DNA from: JAFLCL01 sp964502175
Lineage (GTDB): Bacteria; Myxococcota_A; Polyangia; Polyangiales; Sandaracinaceae
DNA: 64,000 nucleotides
Assembly: GCA_964502175.1 (NCBI GenBank)
Contig: CAZCVE010000017.1
Location: forward strand, 62,001-126,000
Direction of reading: 5' to 3'
Part shown: positions 8,457 to 17,219 of the stretch, one piece after another
Numbering within the stretch: the first letter of the stretch is position 1
How the letters are laid out: every line of letters begins with the position of its first letter
Program-made: the position numbers and the translations under genes
The notes under the pieces: generated by a model
The model's input: the letters and a program-made list of their open reading frames with translations, nothing else
What the model was told of the DNA's origin: nothing
Databases searched by the model: none

Positions 8457-9689
8457 ATGGGAACCCTCCAGCACCGCCCGCGCGTCGTCACGATCTCGCC
8501 CGGTCCGAGCACCGTCACCGCGACGCGGCAGCGCGCCTGCAGCGGGTGCGGCATCGACGTGACGCACACGATGAGCGGCAAGCTCCCGCTCGAGCGCGAG
8601 GCCTGCCCCAAGTGCGGCGCGAGCAACGTGTTCACGAGCTACGAGCGCATGGACATCGCGCTCAGCGAGTACTGCAACCTCACGTGTCAGATGTGCCGTC
8701 GGCCGTCCGAGGCGCTCTTCATGGAGGAAGAGGTCTGCAAGAAGGCGATCAGCGAGGCCGCCGAGATCGGCATCGGCACGATCAGCTTCTCGGGCGGTGA
8801 GCCCTTCGTTCACCCCGCGATCCTCCGCCTGCTCGAGCACGCCTTCGCGCAGGGCGTGAAGATCCAGATGGTGTCGAACGGCACGCTCATCAAGCGGGAC
8901 AAGCTCGAGTTCCTCGAGCAGCTCGACTGCCTCACGATCTCCGTCGACGGCACCGAGGAGGCTCACGACTTCATCCGTCAGCGCAAGGGCACGTGGGCCC
9001 GCACGATGAAGACGCTCGGCTGGCTCGCCGAGTCGAAGCTCCAGTGGGGCACGAACACGGTCATGCAGCGCGACAACGCGCACACGCTCTACGACTCGTT
9101 CAAGCACATCCAGGGCATCGGCAAGAACAAGTACGCGTACTGCGGCTTCTCCCACGTGGAGGTCGTGCCGGAGACCGCGCAGTTCCAGATGAGCCCCGAG
9201 CAGGAGAAGCTCGCGTACGAGCAGCTCGTGCGCATCGAGCGCGAGTGCAAGGACACGCACACGTGGTTCAACGAGCGCGACCTGCTGCTCAACCACTTCG
9301 AGATGTACAGCCGCAAGGACTTCCGTTACCGACCCGCCGACGGCTGCAAGATCCCGCAGAAGTTCATCGGCTTCAGCGATCACGGCTTCTACCTGTGCTG
9401 GCACCAGGGCCGGAACGTGAAGGGCGCGTCGCTCGTCGAGGCGCTCGAGAGCGAGCTGGCCAAGGACATCGTCTGCACCGGCCTCGAGAAGCGCTGCGTC
9501 GCGTGCAACGGCTTCAACTACGCGTGGGACCACGAGTGGAACGAGGGCATGGTCGCGAGCGCGCTCGCGGGCCCGAGCGTCGCCGGCGGAGTCGAGCGTG
9601 GCGTCGTCGCGCTGCGCATCCCCGATCGCATGAAGAACGTCGGCGGCGCGACGAAGGGCAACACGCTCGAGATCCACGACGAGGTCTGA
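8457..9689 (+). CDS. Radical SAM/SPASM protein with N-terminal zinc-ribbon-like motif
   Basis: Radical SAM enzyme, 410 aa. A Cys4 ribbon-like pair (CSGCG at about 25 and CPKCG at about 50) precedes the SAM cluster EYCNLTCQMC (about 72-80), followed by SFSGGEPF and TISVDG. C-terminal cysteines (GCKIP, YLCWH, CTGLEKRCVACNG) fit a SPASM or twitch site. It is similar in layout to the radical SAM protein at 3543 but clearly diverged. The start ATG 8457 lies 107 bp from the divergent lipoprotein gene. A membrane protein gene follows 7 bp downstream and may be co-transcribed. The substrate is unknown. Confidence 0.87.
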   Translation: MGTLQHRPRVVTISPGPSTVTATRQRACSGCGIDVTHTMSGKLPLEREACPKCGASNVFTSYERMDIALSEYCNLTCQMCRRPSEALFMEEEVCKKAISEAAEIGIGTISFSGGEPFVHPAILRLLEHAFAQGVKIQMVSNGTLIKRDKLEFLEQLDCLTISVDGTEEAHDFIRQRKGTWARTMKTLGWLAESKLQWGTNTVMQRDNAHTLYDSFKHIQGIGKNKYAYCGFSHVEVVPETAQFQMSPEQEKLAYEQLVRIERECKDTHTWFNERDLLLNHFEMYSRKDFRYRPADGCKIPQKFIGFSDHGFYLCWHQGRNVKGASLVEALESELAKDIVCTGLEKRCVACNGFNYAWDHEWNEGMVASALAGPSVAGGVERGVVALRIPDRMKNVGGATKGNTLEIHDEV

Positions 9690-9696
9690 GCGCGAG

Positions 9697-10176
9697 ATGA
9701 CGGAGCCGGCGGTCATCGTCCCGATCCGCGTCACGTGGGCGAGCATGATGACCGCGAAGGTCGTGCGTGCGCTGTCGCCGAGTCGGCTCGTGCTCTTCGT
9801 CGTCGCGATGCTGCTCCTCGCGTTCGCGCGATCGATCCTCGCGCAGAGCACCTTCTTCGGTGAGCTCGCGTGGATCGTGCCCACGCTCGTCGGCGTTCGA
9901 CTGACCGTCATGGCGCTCTCGTCGTGGCTGGACTCGAACGCCGCGCGACGCTTCACCGGCACGCTGACCTTCACGAACGACGACATCGCGCTCGAGCGCG
10001 CCGACGGCACGAGCCAGACGTTCGCGTGGAGCTGGGTGCTCGAGGCCTCTCGCGCCGGTCCGAGGACGACCCTGCGCGTCGACGAGCGCAGAGGTCGCGC
10101 CCTCCTCTTCGTGAGCGACCCGTCGCGGAGTGACGCGCTCGAGCCGATGCTCCGCGCCCACGGCAAGCTCCGCTGA
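9697..10176 (+). CDS. Small membrane protein of unknown function
   Basis: Protein of 159 aa with two N-terminal hydrophobic segments (LVLFVVAMLLLAFA and LAWIVPTLVGVRLTVMALS). A soluble C-terminal half follows with ALERADGTSQTFAWSWVLEA, reminiscent of YcxB-type membrane-associated domains. The function is not recognised. It starts 7 bp after the radical SAM gene stop, so it probably belongs to that unit. Confidence 0.65.
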   Translation: MTEPAVIVPIRVTWASMMTAKVVRALSPSRLVLFVVAMLLLAFARSILAQSTFFGELAWIVPTLVGVRLTVMALSSWLDSNAARRFTGTLTFTNDDIALERADGTSQTFAWSWVLEASRAGPRTTLRVDERRGRALLFVSDPSRSDALEPMLRAHGKLR

Positions 10177-10188
10177 GGACCGACGCGG

Positions 10189-10491
10189 TCAGCTCGCTGG
10201 GCTCGGGGCGCGACGCAGTCCGTAGAGCACGAGGCCGCACATCACGAACGTCGTGAGCGTCACGACGATCAGGCCGACGCCGACGATCGCCGCCGACCAC
10301 GCAGCGGGCTCGGGCAGCGTCGGCGTCGAGATCGGTGAGCGGAAGCGCGTCGCGGGCGCGAAGATCCCGAGCACGAACAGGCCCGTCCAGTTGCCCACGA
10401 CCGCGGCCCGGTAGGCGAGCGTCTCGAGCCGCGCGGACAGCACGAGTCGCGGCCAGACGGCGCCGACCGCGACGACGATCAGGCCGACCAT
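10189..10491 (-). CDS. Short membrane protein, hydroxylaminobenzene-mutase-like, perhaps N-truncated
   Basis: Protein of 100 aa, almost entirely membrane-embedded (three hydrophobic segments: MVGLIVVAVGAVWP, VGNWTGLFVLGIF, AIVGVGLIVVTLTTFVMCG). The pattern WPRL-LS...GNWTG resembles the small HabA/HabB hydroxylaminobenzene mutase family, which is longer. The only usable start is ATG 10491. Good-looking coding sequence (EARLWLGAHTTGI) continues upstream in frame for about 25 codons to a TGA at 10581-10579 without any ATG/GTG/TTG, so the first helix may have been lost. It converges with the gene ending at 10176. Confidence 0.5.
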   Translation of the reverse strand: MVGLIVVAVGAVWPRLVLSARLETLAYRAAVVGNWTGLFVLGIFAPATRFRSPISTPTLPEPAAWSAAIVGVGLIVVTLTTFVMCGLVLYGLRRAPSPAS

Positions 10492-10728
10492 GATCCCCGT
10501 CGTGTGCGCCCCGAGCCAGAGGCGCGCCTCGGGGCGGAGGGCCTCGCGGCGCTGCGTGCGTGGGCGCCTCGCGTCTCCTCACCGCCGGAGCGCGCACAAC
10601 TGCGCGGCGACCAAGCGCGCGTTCGCAGAAGACCTGCGCGCGCTCGAGCGACGCACGCGTCGACGCAGCGACGAGCCGTGACGCCCCAAGGCGCGCTCGC
10701 ACGTGCGAGTCTCTCGCGTGGAGGTCCC

Positions 10729-11289
10729 ATGCGTCTGTCGCCGCTCGCGATCGTGATCGTGTCCCTCGTGGGCTGTGGCTCGAGCGAGCCCGCGCCGACG
10801 TCCGGATCGGGTACGGGCACCGCGCCGCCCGTCGGGCATCCGTGCACCGAGATGGCGTGCAGCGATCAGGGCCTGCTCGTCGTCCACTACGACGCGGCGC
10901 ACTTCCGCGCGGGCGCGCACCACTTCGAGATCCGAGCCGACGCGCAGACGATCCGCTGCGACGCGACGATCACGGCGCTCACCGAAGATGTCTTCGCGAC
11001 GTGCGACGGAGCCGCCGAGGTCCACGTCGGCGCCGAGATGCGCACCGTCGACATGGAGGTCCCCGGCATGCCCGGTGTGGTGGGCATCACGTCCGAGGTG
11101 GTGCCTGGACGCTTCCACGCGTCGATCGGCATCACGGGCACGCCCGCGTCCATCCACGTGGTGCACACGATCGACGGCGCCGCGCACTCGGATCGCACGG
11201 CCGCGATCACGTATGGCGAGCACCGTCCCAACGGCCCCGACTGCGAGCCGGTGTGCCGCCAAGGTCGCGTCGAGGTCGACGGCTTCTGA
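10729..11289 (+). CDS. Small lipoprotein of unknown function
   Basis: Predicted lipoprotein, 186 aa. Signal LAIVIVSLVGCGS gives a lipobox Cys at residue 16. ATG 10729 is chosen because a good ribosome-binding site (GGAGG, 10720-10724) sits at ideal distance. The mature part is rich in short beta-like segments with two disulfide-like Cys pairs. No known domain was recognised. Its stop codon forms the first bases of a structured repeat element (11286-11391) found again after the gene ending at 30661. Confidence 0.75.
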   Translation: MRLSPLAIVIVSLVGCGSSEPAPTSGSGTGTAPPVGHPCTEMACSDQGLLVVHYDAAHFRAGAHHFEIRADAQTIRCDATITALTEDVFATCDGAAEVHVGAEMRTVDMEVPGMPGVVGITSEVVPGRFHASIGITGTPASIHVVHTIDGAAHSDRTAAITYGEHRPNGPDCEPVCRQGRVEVDGF

Positions 11290-11391
11290 GAGACCGAGAA
11301 ACTTTCGTTTCTCGGGATCGAATCGTCGTACGGGGTTTGGGGGCAGCGCCCCCATCTCGCGGCGCCTGCGCCGCGGACAACTGAGCTGGCT
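11286..11391 (+). repeat. Structured intergenic element, copy 1
   Basis: About 106 bp, closely matching 30658-30762. It contains three hairpins in series: CGAGAAAC/GTTTCTCG (8-bp stem), GGGGGC/GCCCCC and GCGGCGC/GCGCCGC. Compared with the other copy, substitutions fall in the loops (agc to aac, ct to tt) or between stems, so the stems look conserved as structure. It begins at the stop codon of the upstream gene (CTGAGAGACC), so it may act as a terminator or mRNA 3'-end stabiliser. Confidence 0.8.
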
Positions 11392-11418
11392 GGGTCGAGA
11401 GGCCTCCGGCCCCTCGGG

Positions 11419-12138
11419 TCAGCTACCCGAGCAGCCGCTGCGTTCGCAGCAGCTCGCCACGGCGCACCCCGCGAGGTCGACACGATCGCCGTCGTCGCAC
11501 GACGCGAGACAGTCGCCCACGCCGCACGAGACCTGCGCCGAGTCGCACGCGTCGGTGCCCGAGCAATCGAGCGCGCAGTCGCCGTCCGCGGGACACGCGA
11601 CGCGGATCGCGCTGCACACGTCGATGCCCTCGCAGTGCACGCGCAGCGAGCGCGCGGTCGTCGCGTCGAGGGAGAGGTTGCCGCACGCGTCGATGCCGTC
11701 GCACACGACCTCGCACGGCCAGTCGGCCGGACACATGCGCGTGCGATCCATGCACGCGTCGATGCCCTCGCAGTCGATCGTGCAGGTGCCGCCCATGCAT
11801 CCCCCCGTGCATGCGGGCGGGCAGCCGCCGCCGACACCCGCCTTGCCCTCGTCGAACCCGCAGGTCCCCGCACTGTCGCGGTCCGTGCGCGCGTCGGGTG
11901 ACGCAGCATCCTCGCTCGACTCCGGCGCATCGAGACCCGGCGCATCGAGACCCGGCGCATCGAGCTCGGGCGCGTCGAGCCCCGCTGCGTCGGGTAGGGC
12001 CGCGTCCAACCCGGGCGCGTCGAGCGACGCTGCGCGGGCATCCTGCGCCTCGTAGTCCACCCGTCCGCACGCGATCAGCGCCCACGCCAGAACCCCGTGG
12101 AGCGCGACGAGCCACGCGACCGACGCGCGCGACCTCAT
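11419..12138 (-). CDS. Cys-rich lipoprotein with GxDAC repeats
   Basis: Predicted lipoprotein, 239 aa. Start ATG 12138 gives MRSRASVAWLVALHG and a lipobox ALIACG (Cys about 24). An extreme LDAPGLDA-type linker (about residues 38-72) leads to a Cys-rich domain. That domain carries at least four repeats of the form C-x-G-x-D-A-C (CEGIDAC, CDGIDAC, CEGIDVC, CSGTDAC), each separated by about 25 residues. Repeated disulfide-bonded units on a flexible stalk suggest a surface binding role; none is known. It is last in a run of minus-strand genes (14267 to 11419). Confidence 0.75.
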   Translation of the reverse strand: MRSRASVAWLVALHGVLAWALIACGRVDYEAQDARAASLDAPGLDAALPDAAGLDAPELDAPGLDAPGLDAPESSEDAASPDARTDRDSAGTCGFDEGKAGVGGGCPPACTGGCMGGTCTIDCEGIDACMDRTRMCPADWPCEVVCDGIDACGNLSLDATTARSLRVHCEGIDVCSAIRVACPADGDCALDCSGTDACDSAQVSCGVGDCLASCDDGDRVDLAGCAVASCCERSGCSGS

Positions 12139-12151
12139 CGCGTTCACGCGC

Positions 12152-12763
12152 TCACGCGAACGGAGACTGCACGTTCGCCCACACCGCGCGCTCGATGCGG
12201 GCGCGCATGGAGAACGAGCGCAGCGTCGCGCGGAAGTCGGTCGTCGCGGAGAAGGAGCGCTGCACGCGCTCGAGGCGCTGCTTGCCCTCGAGCGTGTCGA
12301 GCGCAATGCCCTCCACGTGCGTGACGGGGCCGCGCACGATGAGGCACATCGGCTGCTTCGTCGTCTCGTCTTCGGGCGCGTCGCACGCGAACGAGAACAT
12401 CGTCTGCTTGTGCAGCGCGCCGAAGATCGGGCGATCGAGCTTCCAGTCGTAGGGGAAGCCGAACGTGCGCGTCAGGAGGGCGATCGCCTCGCGGTTCGCC
12501 TCGAGCGTGCGCGGGATGTCGACCGCGAGATCGACGAGCGCGGGAACGACGAACGCACGCACGCGAGAGATCGAGCTGCGATCTTCGGGCGCGATCCTCT
12601 CGAGCTCCACCGCGTCGAGCTCGGCGCGCGCGCCGAGGTGTCCCGCCATGATGCCGGTGGGCTGCGCGTCGAAGCCGGGAGGCAGGCTGACGTCGAGGAG
12701 ACGAGGCGAGAGGGGTGCGCGAAGCGGCACGGCGCCGAGCTTACCAAAACACGATGGTTGCAA
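12152..12763 (-). CDS. Conserved-looking hypothetical protein
   Basis: Protein of about 203 aa with no signal peptide and no recognised domain. Segments such as LDAVELERIAPEDRSS, FGFPYDWKLDRPIFG and MCLIVRGPVTHVEG look folded and cytosolic. The start may be ATG 12763 or a GTG about ten codons later (VPLRAPLSP). It lies 13 bp upstream of the lipoprotein gene and 54 bp downstream of the ABC ATPase gene, so it may share their transcript. Confidence 0.6.
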   Translation of the reverse strand: MQPSCFGKLGAVPLRAPLSPRLLDVSLPPGFDAQPTGIMAGHLGARAELDAVELERIAPEDRSSISRVRAFVVPALVDLAVDIPRTLEANREAIALLTRTFGFPYDWKLDRPIFGALHKQTMFSFACDAPEDETTKQPMCLIVRGPVTHVEGIALDTLEGKQRLERVQRSFSATTDFRATLRSFSMRARIERAVWANVQSPFA

Positions 12764-12817
12764 GCGCCTCCTTTCGTCATCCTCTCGGAGGAAGCGCGTT
12801 CGCGTGATGGTGGAAAT

Positions 12818-13582
12818 TCACCCCGCCCGCGGGGCGGTCAGCACGTCACGGGCGATGCGGAGGAAGGGCTGCAAGGTCGCGTCGGGCGAGCGCCACAGCT
12901 CGCGGGGGCTCCCCTCCAGCTGGATGCGACCGTCCGACACGAGGAGGACGCGATCGGCCGCGCCGAAGGCGGTCTCCATCTGGTGCGTGATGACGATCGT
13001 CGTGATCCCGAGCTGATCGCGGAGCCGCAGGAGCAGGCGGTTCACCCGCGCCACGTTGATCGGATCGAGGCCCTCGGTCGGCCCATCGTAGAAGAGCACC
13101 TCGGGGCGCATCGCGATGGCGCGCGCGAGGGCCACGCGCTTGCGCATGCCGCCCGAGAGCTCCCCCGGCATCATCGCCTCGATGCCCGGCAGACCCACCT
13201 GCGCGAGGCTCTCGGCCACGCGCTGCTTCATCGCCGCGAGGTCGAGGACGCGCTGCTCCTTCAGGCCATACGAGACGTTCTCGAACACGTTGACCGAGTC
13301 GAAGAGGCCCGAGCTCTGGAGGAGGACGCCGATGCGGCGACGGATCCCGAGCCAGTCGCGCTCACGGAACTGCGTGACGTCGGTGCCATCGAAGCGCATC
13401 GAGCCGCTGTCGGGCGGGACGAGGCCGAGGAGGATCTTCGCGAGGAGGCTCTTGCCCGTGCCCGACTCACCGATCCAGCAGAGGAACTCCGCGCGACGGA
13501 TGTCGAGATCGATGTGCTCGAGGATCGTGCGATCGCCGAAGCGCTTCGCGATCCCACGCACCTCGTAGAGCACGTCGCTCAT
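12818..13582 (-). CDS. MlaF-like ABC transporter ATPase with altered Walker B
   Basis: ATP-binding subunit of an MCE/Mla-type lipid transporter, 254 aa. Walker A is GESGTGKS, the Q-loop is VLLQSSGLF, the signature is LSGGM and the H-loop is VITHQ. Walker B reads VLFYDGPTEGLDP: the Glu that normally follows the Walker B Asp (YDEPTxGLDP) is Gly, which in other ABC proteins abolishes or slows hydrolysis. No permease or MCE-domain gene is adjacent; uridine kinase lies 64 bp upstream. Start ATG 13582 gives a normal N-terminus (MSDVLYEVRGIAKRFG). Confidence 0.85.
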   Translation of the reverse strand: MSDVLYEVRGIAKRFGDRTILEHIDLDIRRAEFLCWIGESGTGKSLLAKILLGLVPPDSGSMRFDGTDVTQFRERDWLGIRRRIGVLLQSSGLFDSVNVFENVSYGLKEQRVLDLAAMKQRVAESLAQVGLPGIEAMMPGELSGGMRKRVALARAIAMRPEVLFYDGPTEGLDPINVARVNRLLLRLRDQLGITTIVITHQMETAFGAADRVLLVSDGRIQLEGSPRELWRSPDATLQPFLRIARDVLTAPRAG

Positions 13583-13646
13583 GGCCGCGCACCGTAGCCC
13601 GAGGTGGCGCGCGGCGCTCCGCGCGCTCGTTCACTGCCCCGCCGAG

Positions 13647-14267
13647 TCACTGGCGGGCCATGACCTCGCTCCGGATCTTCGTGAGGATCAGATCGAGCGC
13701 GACCATGTTCTTGCCGCCCTCCGGGATGATCACATCCGCCCAGCGCTTGCTCGGCTCGACGAACTGGAGGTGCATGGGTCGCACGGTGTCGTAGTACTGC
13801 TGCCGCACCGACTCGAACGTGCGCCCGCGCTTCTCCATGTCGCGGCGCACGCGACGCAGCACGCGGATGTCGGCGTCGGTGTCGACGAAGAGCTTGAGAT
13901 CGAGCTCGGCGCGGATCGCCTCGTCCACGAAGAGGAGGATCCCCTCGACGACGAGGATCGGCGCGGGCGTCACGGTGCGGGTCGTGTCGCCGCGACGGTG
14001 CGTCTTGAAGTCGTACGTGGGCGCCTGCACCGTCTCGCCGCGCTTGAGCGCGCGGATGTGCTCGAGCATCAGCGAGGTCTCGAGCGACTCGGGGTGATCG
14101 AAGTTGAGCTGACAGCGATCGTCGTAGCTGAGGTCGGGGCGGTCTCGGTAGTACGTGTCGTGCTCGAGGACGCACACGTGCGCGCCGCCGCCCTCCACGA
14201 CCTTGCGCGCGACCGTGGTCTTTCCCGACCCGGTTCCACCTGCGACTCCGACGACGTATGGCCTCAT
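13647..14267 (-). CDS. udk: Uridine kinase
   Basis: Phosphorylates uridine and cytidine to their 5'-monophosphates in pyrimidine salvage; cytosolic. At 206 aa it has normal length. The P-loop is GGTGSGKTT (residues 10-18). Substrate-binding motifs include EHDTYYRD, NFDHPESLE, PTYDFKTHRR and VVEGILLF, all characteristic of the family. Start ATG 14267 is clear (MRPYVVGVAGG). It is transcribed ahead of the MlaF-like ATPase. Confidence 0.95.
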   Translation of the reverse strand: MRPYVVGVAGGTGSGKTTVARKVVEGGGAHVCVLEHDTYYRDRPDLSYDDRCQLNFDHPESLETSLMLEHIRALKRGETVQAPTYDFKTHRRGDTTRTVTPAPILVVEGILLFVDEAIRAELDLKLFVDTDADIRVLRRVRRDMEKRGRTFESVRQQYYDTVRPMHLQFVEPSKRWADVIIPEGGKNMVALDLILTKIRSEVMARQ

Positions 14268-14300
14268 GGCGGCGCTACTTACGCGATCACCCGAGGACGT

Positions 14301-16721
14301 TCACCCAAGATCGGGGCAGGCGATCTCGATCGGGCCCGCTCCGTCGTTGTCCTCGCGACACTGGTGGAAGTCGTCGCGCGGCATGTCGTCCGGATCGTTG
14401 AGCACGACCTCGAAGCGGAAGGTCGCGAGCTCCATGCCCGCCGCGATCGAGTACGGCATCGGCAAGGTGACGAGCTCCGACTCACCCGGCAGCAAGCGTC
14501 GCGTCGTGAGCGCACGACCGAGCAGCACGCGCGTGCCGCTCGTCACGTCGTAGAAGGTCACGGGGATGCCCGCGGGCGCGCCGGCAGCGCCCTGGTTCAC
14601 CACGCGCACCGAGAGATCGAGCGACGTCGGACAGTCCGCGGTGCCGGCCGCGAGATCGCGGAGCACCAGATCCGGCGCGTCGAAGATGCCCTCGGTCTGC
14701 ACGTTCTGCCGGTAGTTGTTGAGGCCCGTGGTGTCCCAGTTGCGATCCTCGACCGCGGGGATCGAGCCGTCGTCCTCGACGTTGGTCACGTGGTAGGTGT
14801 GCTCGTTCCAGATGCGTCGCGTGCGGACCCACTCGTTCCTCGGGTGACCGAAGACGCGGATGCCCGTGCCGCTCGGCGTGCCGTCGAGACATCCGAAGGC
14901 GTAGTTGTTCTGCATGAGCACGATCTCGGCGTGATCGTCGCCGTCGACGTCCGCGATGATCGGGTACTCGCGCAGCGTGCCGCTCGTGTTGCAGAACGAG
15001 AGCAGCTCCATGCCGTCGGTCCCGCGGTACACGCGGAAGGTGCGCTCGTCGTTGTAGGCGACCTCGGCGATGCCATCGCCCTCGAAGTCGAACACGCTCG
15101 AGCCCGTCACGCGCGAGCTGCGATCGACGGTCACGTCGTACCAGAGGCGGGTTCCGTCGTGGTTGAAGATGACGTACGCGAAGCCGCCCGCGAACGCGAT
15201 CTCGGGCTCGGGGTCGGCGTCGAAATTCGCGATCGTCGGCGGTCCACCGCCGCGTCCCGCGCTCGAGTCGGCGGCCACGTCGGCCGCGACGCTCGGGTCG
15301 TCGAGCGGGTTGATGTCGATGGGGCCCCATACGGTCGCGCCGGTCGCGGCGTCGAGCGCCTGCACGGCGTGATCGCCGCCCGTGATCACGACGAGCTCCG
15401 CGTCGCCGTCGAGATCGAGATCGCCGACGGCCACGTTGCCGCCGAGCGCGATCGCGGGGCCGAGCGCGCCCGCGGCGGTGCGATCCCAGAGCACGGTGCC
15501 GTCGTGCCCATACACGACAGCGCTCGAGACGACCTCGAGGTCACCGTCCTCGTCCACGTCCGCGAGCGCGTTGTAGTAGGCGCCGTTGCCCGGCGCGGCG
15601 CGCAGCGTCGTCACCGTTCCATCGGCGTGCGCGAGCTGGAAGCGCACGAGGATCTCGGCGACGCCATCGCCATCGACGTCGCCGATCGCCGGCGCGTCGA
15701 AGTTGCACGGCACGAGGTTCGGGGCCGTGTCGAAGCGGCGAAGCAGCGTGCCATTCGCGGCCACGAGGATGAGGTGCGAGCCGAGCGGCGTCGGCGTGCG
15801 CGTACCGCCCGCACACACCGCGATCTCGGGACCGGGCGAGCTCGCGTCGACCTCGCCGATCGCGACCTCGGCGCCCGGCGTCACGCGGTAGCCCGGATCG
15901 CTCGCCGGCCAGATGCGCGCGCCCGTGTCACCGCGCACCGCGCGGAGGATGCCGTCGCCCCAGTAGTCCTGCGAGCCCGTGCCCGGCCTGCGGAACGTGC
16001 TGAAGACGACCGACGGAACGTCGTCGCGATCGTAGTCGCCGTCTCCGTCGTCGTCGGTCAGCGGCGCGACCATCGGCGCCATCATCACTTGGTCGTGCGT
16101 GGGCAGCACGTCGGGATCGCTCGCCCAGCTCCACTCGAGCGCGAGCTCGAACGGACCGACGGGCGGCCGGTACTCACACGCGGTGCCCATCGCGCGCGGC
16201 AGACATCGCCCCGCCGTGCTCTCGCAGTACTGACCGTCCGGGCACGACGCGCTCGAGGTGCACGCAGGCCCCGGCACGATGCACTCCGCGAGGTAGCAGA
16301 CCTCCGTCGCCTCACAGCACGCCGCCGTCGCTCCGTCGCCGCAGAGCACGCCGTCGGTCCCGCAGTCGAGCACGCAGCGATCGCGATCGCAGCGCTCTGC
16401 GTCGCTGCAGCAGTCGCCGCCGCAGAGCTCGCTCGTCGCGCAGCACATCCCGCTGCCGCAGCTCTCGCCGACCTCGCAGCACGTCTCTCCGCACGTACGG
16501 ATCGCGGGGCACGCGAAGAACGCATCGTCCCCGACGCTCGGCGCATCGATCGCGCCCGCATCGAACGTCGTACGCGGCACACACCGCATGTTCGTACACG
16601 TCTCGTCCGACGCGCACTGCGACGACGACGTGCACTCGGGCCCAGGTGGTGATCCGCAGTCACATCCGGCGAGGGCGAAGAGGGCAAAGGTGGACGAGAG
16701 CAAGACGAAGCGAGAGAGCAT
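14301..16721 (-). CDS. FG-GAP/VCBS-repeat lipoprotein
   Basis: Large surface lipoprotein, 806 aa. Start ATG 16721 gives signal MLSRFVLLSSTFALFALAGC (Cys20); open frame continues upstream but without homology. An Asp-Ala segment is followed by a Cys-rich region (CGETCCEVGESCGSGMCC and similar, about 70-170). Then comes a long FG-GAP/VCBS propeller with Ca-binding repeats such as DVDGDGVAEI, DVDEDGDLEV and DLDLDGDAEL. The C-terminus (about 690-806) has a beta-sandwich look. Proteins of this build usually mediate adhesion or recognition outside the cell. It is separated by 33 bp from the uridine kinase gene. Confidence 0.85.
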   Translation of the reverse strand: MLSRFVLLSSTFALFALAGCDCGSPPGPECTSSSQCASDETCTNMRCVPRTTFDAGAIDAPSVGDDAFFACPAIRTCGETCCEVGESCGSGMCCATSELCGGDCCSDAERCDRDRCVLDCGTDGVLCGDGATAACCEATEVCYLAECIVPGPACTSSASCPDGQYCESTAGRCLPRAMGTACEYRPPVGPFELALEWSWASDPDVLPTHDQVMMAPMVAPLTDDDGDGDYDRDDVPSVVFSTFRRPGTGSQDYWGDGILRAVRGDTGARIWPASDPGYRVTPGAEVAIGEVDASSPGPEIAVCAGGTRTPTPLGSHLILVAANGTLLRRFDTAPNLVPCNFDAPAIGDVDGDGVAEILVRFQLAHADGTVTTLRAAPGNGAYYNALADVDEDGDLEVVSSAVVYGHDGTVLWDRTAAGALGPAIALGGNVAVGDLDLDGDAELVVITGGDHAVQALDAATGATVWGPIDINPLDDPSVAADVAADSSAGRGGGPPTIANFDADPEPEIAFAGGFAYVIFNHDGTRLWYDVTVDRSSRVTGSSVFDFEGDGIAEVAYNDERTFRVYRGTDGMELLSFCNTSGTLREYPIIADVDGDDHAEIVLMQNNYAFGCLDGTPSGTGIRVFGHPRNEWVRTRRIWNEHTYHVTNVEDDGSIPAVEDRNWDTTGLNNYRQNVQTEGIFDAPDLVLRDLAAGTADCPTSLDLSVRVVNQGAAGAPAGIPVTFYDVTSGTRVLLGRALTTRRLLPGESELVTLPMPYSIAAGMELATFRFEVVLNDPDDMPRDDFHQCREDNDGAGPIEIACPDLG

Positions 16722-16793
16722 ACGAACGACGATACCAGAGGGTGCGCCCCTTCCATCGACGCGCGGAGCGGCGCCCGTGCGAGACTCGCGTCC

Positions 16794-17219
16794 ATGCGCT
16801 CGGCGACCGAGATTCGTGCGGCCAAGCTCGAGACACTCGGCGCCATGCTCGCGAGACCGGGCATGTGGGGTACGGGCGGCACGTCCGAGCTGGTCGTGCG
16901 CGGTGTGCTGCACGATCTCGCCTTCATCGAGGAGCGCGAAGCCGAACTCGATCGGGCCTTCGACGCCCTCCGCGAGCAGCGCTTGCTCGGATCCGTCGGT
17001 GTGCACACGCACCGCGCACGATCTCCGACGTCGAGCTTCGCATTGGGACCCCGTCCTACATGCAAGCTGGCTCGTGGCCGGGCGTCTTGGCGTACGCCGG
17101 CCCCAGCGACGAGGCCTGGCTCTACTTCGACATCGCGAACGGCGGTGCCGACCCGCACGGTGCGGACCGTCGGCTCGAGCTCGTACGGATGCCTCGTCGC
17201 CCACTCGCGCGGTCGGTGA
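16794..17219 (+). pseudogene. Frameshifted gene of unknown function
   Basis: ATG 16794 starts a convincing protein (MRSATEIRAAKLETLGAM, then SELVVRGVLHDLAFIEE) that loses coding character after about residue 72. A second frame, one base off, then takes over with SDVELRIGTPSYMQAGSW and EAWLYFDIANGGADPHGA (about 17021-17170). The two halves read as one broken gene; the junction is near 17005-17020. It is either a real frameshift or a sequencing error. No family was recognised. Confidence 0.4.

Noticed and set aside
13581..16652. A 1023-codon plus-strand open frame
   Set aside because: Spans the antisense of the uridine kinase and FG-GAP genes, with composition typical of a shadow.
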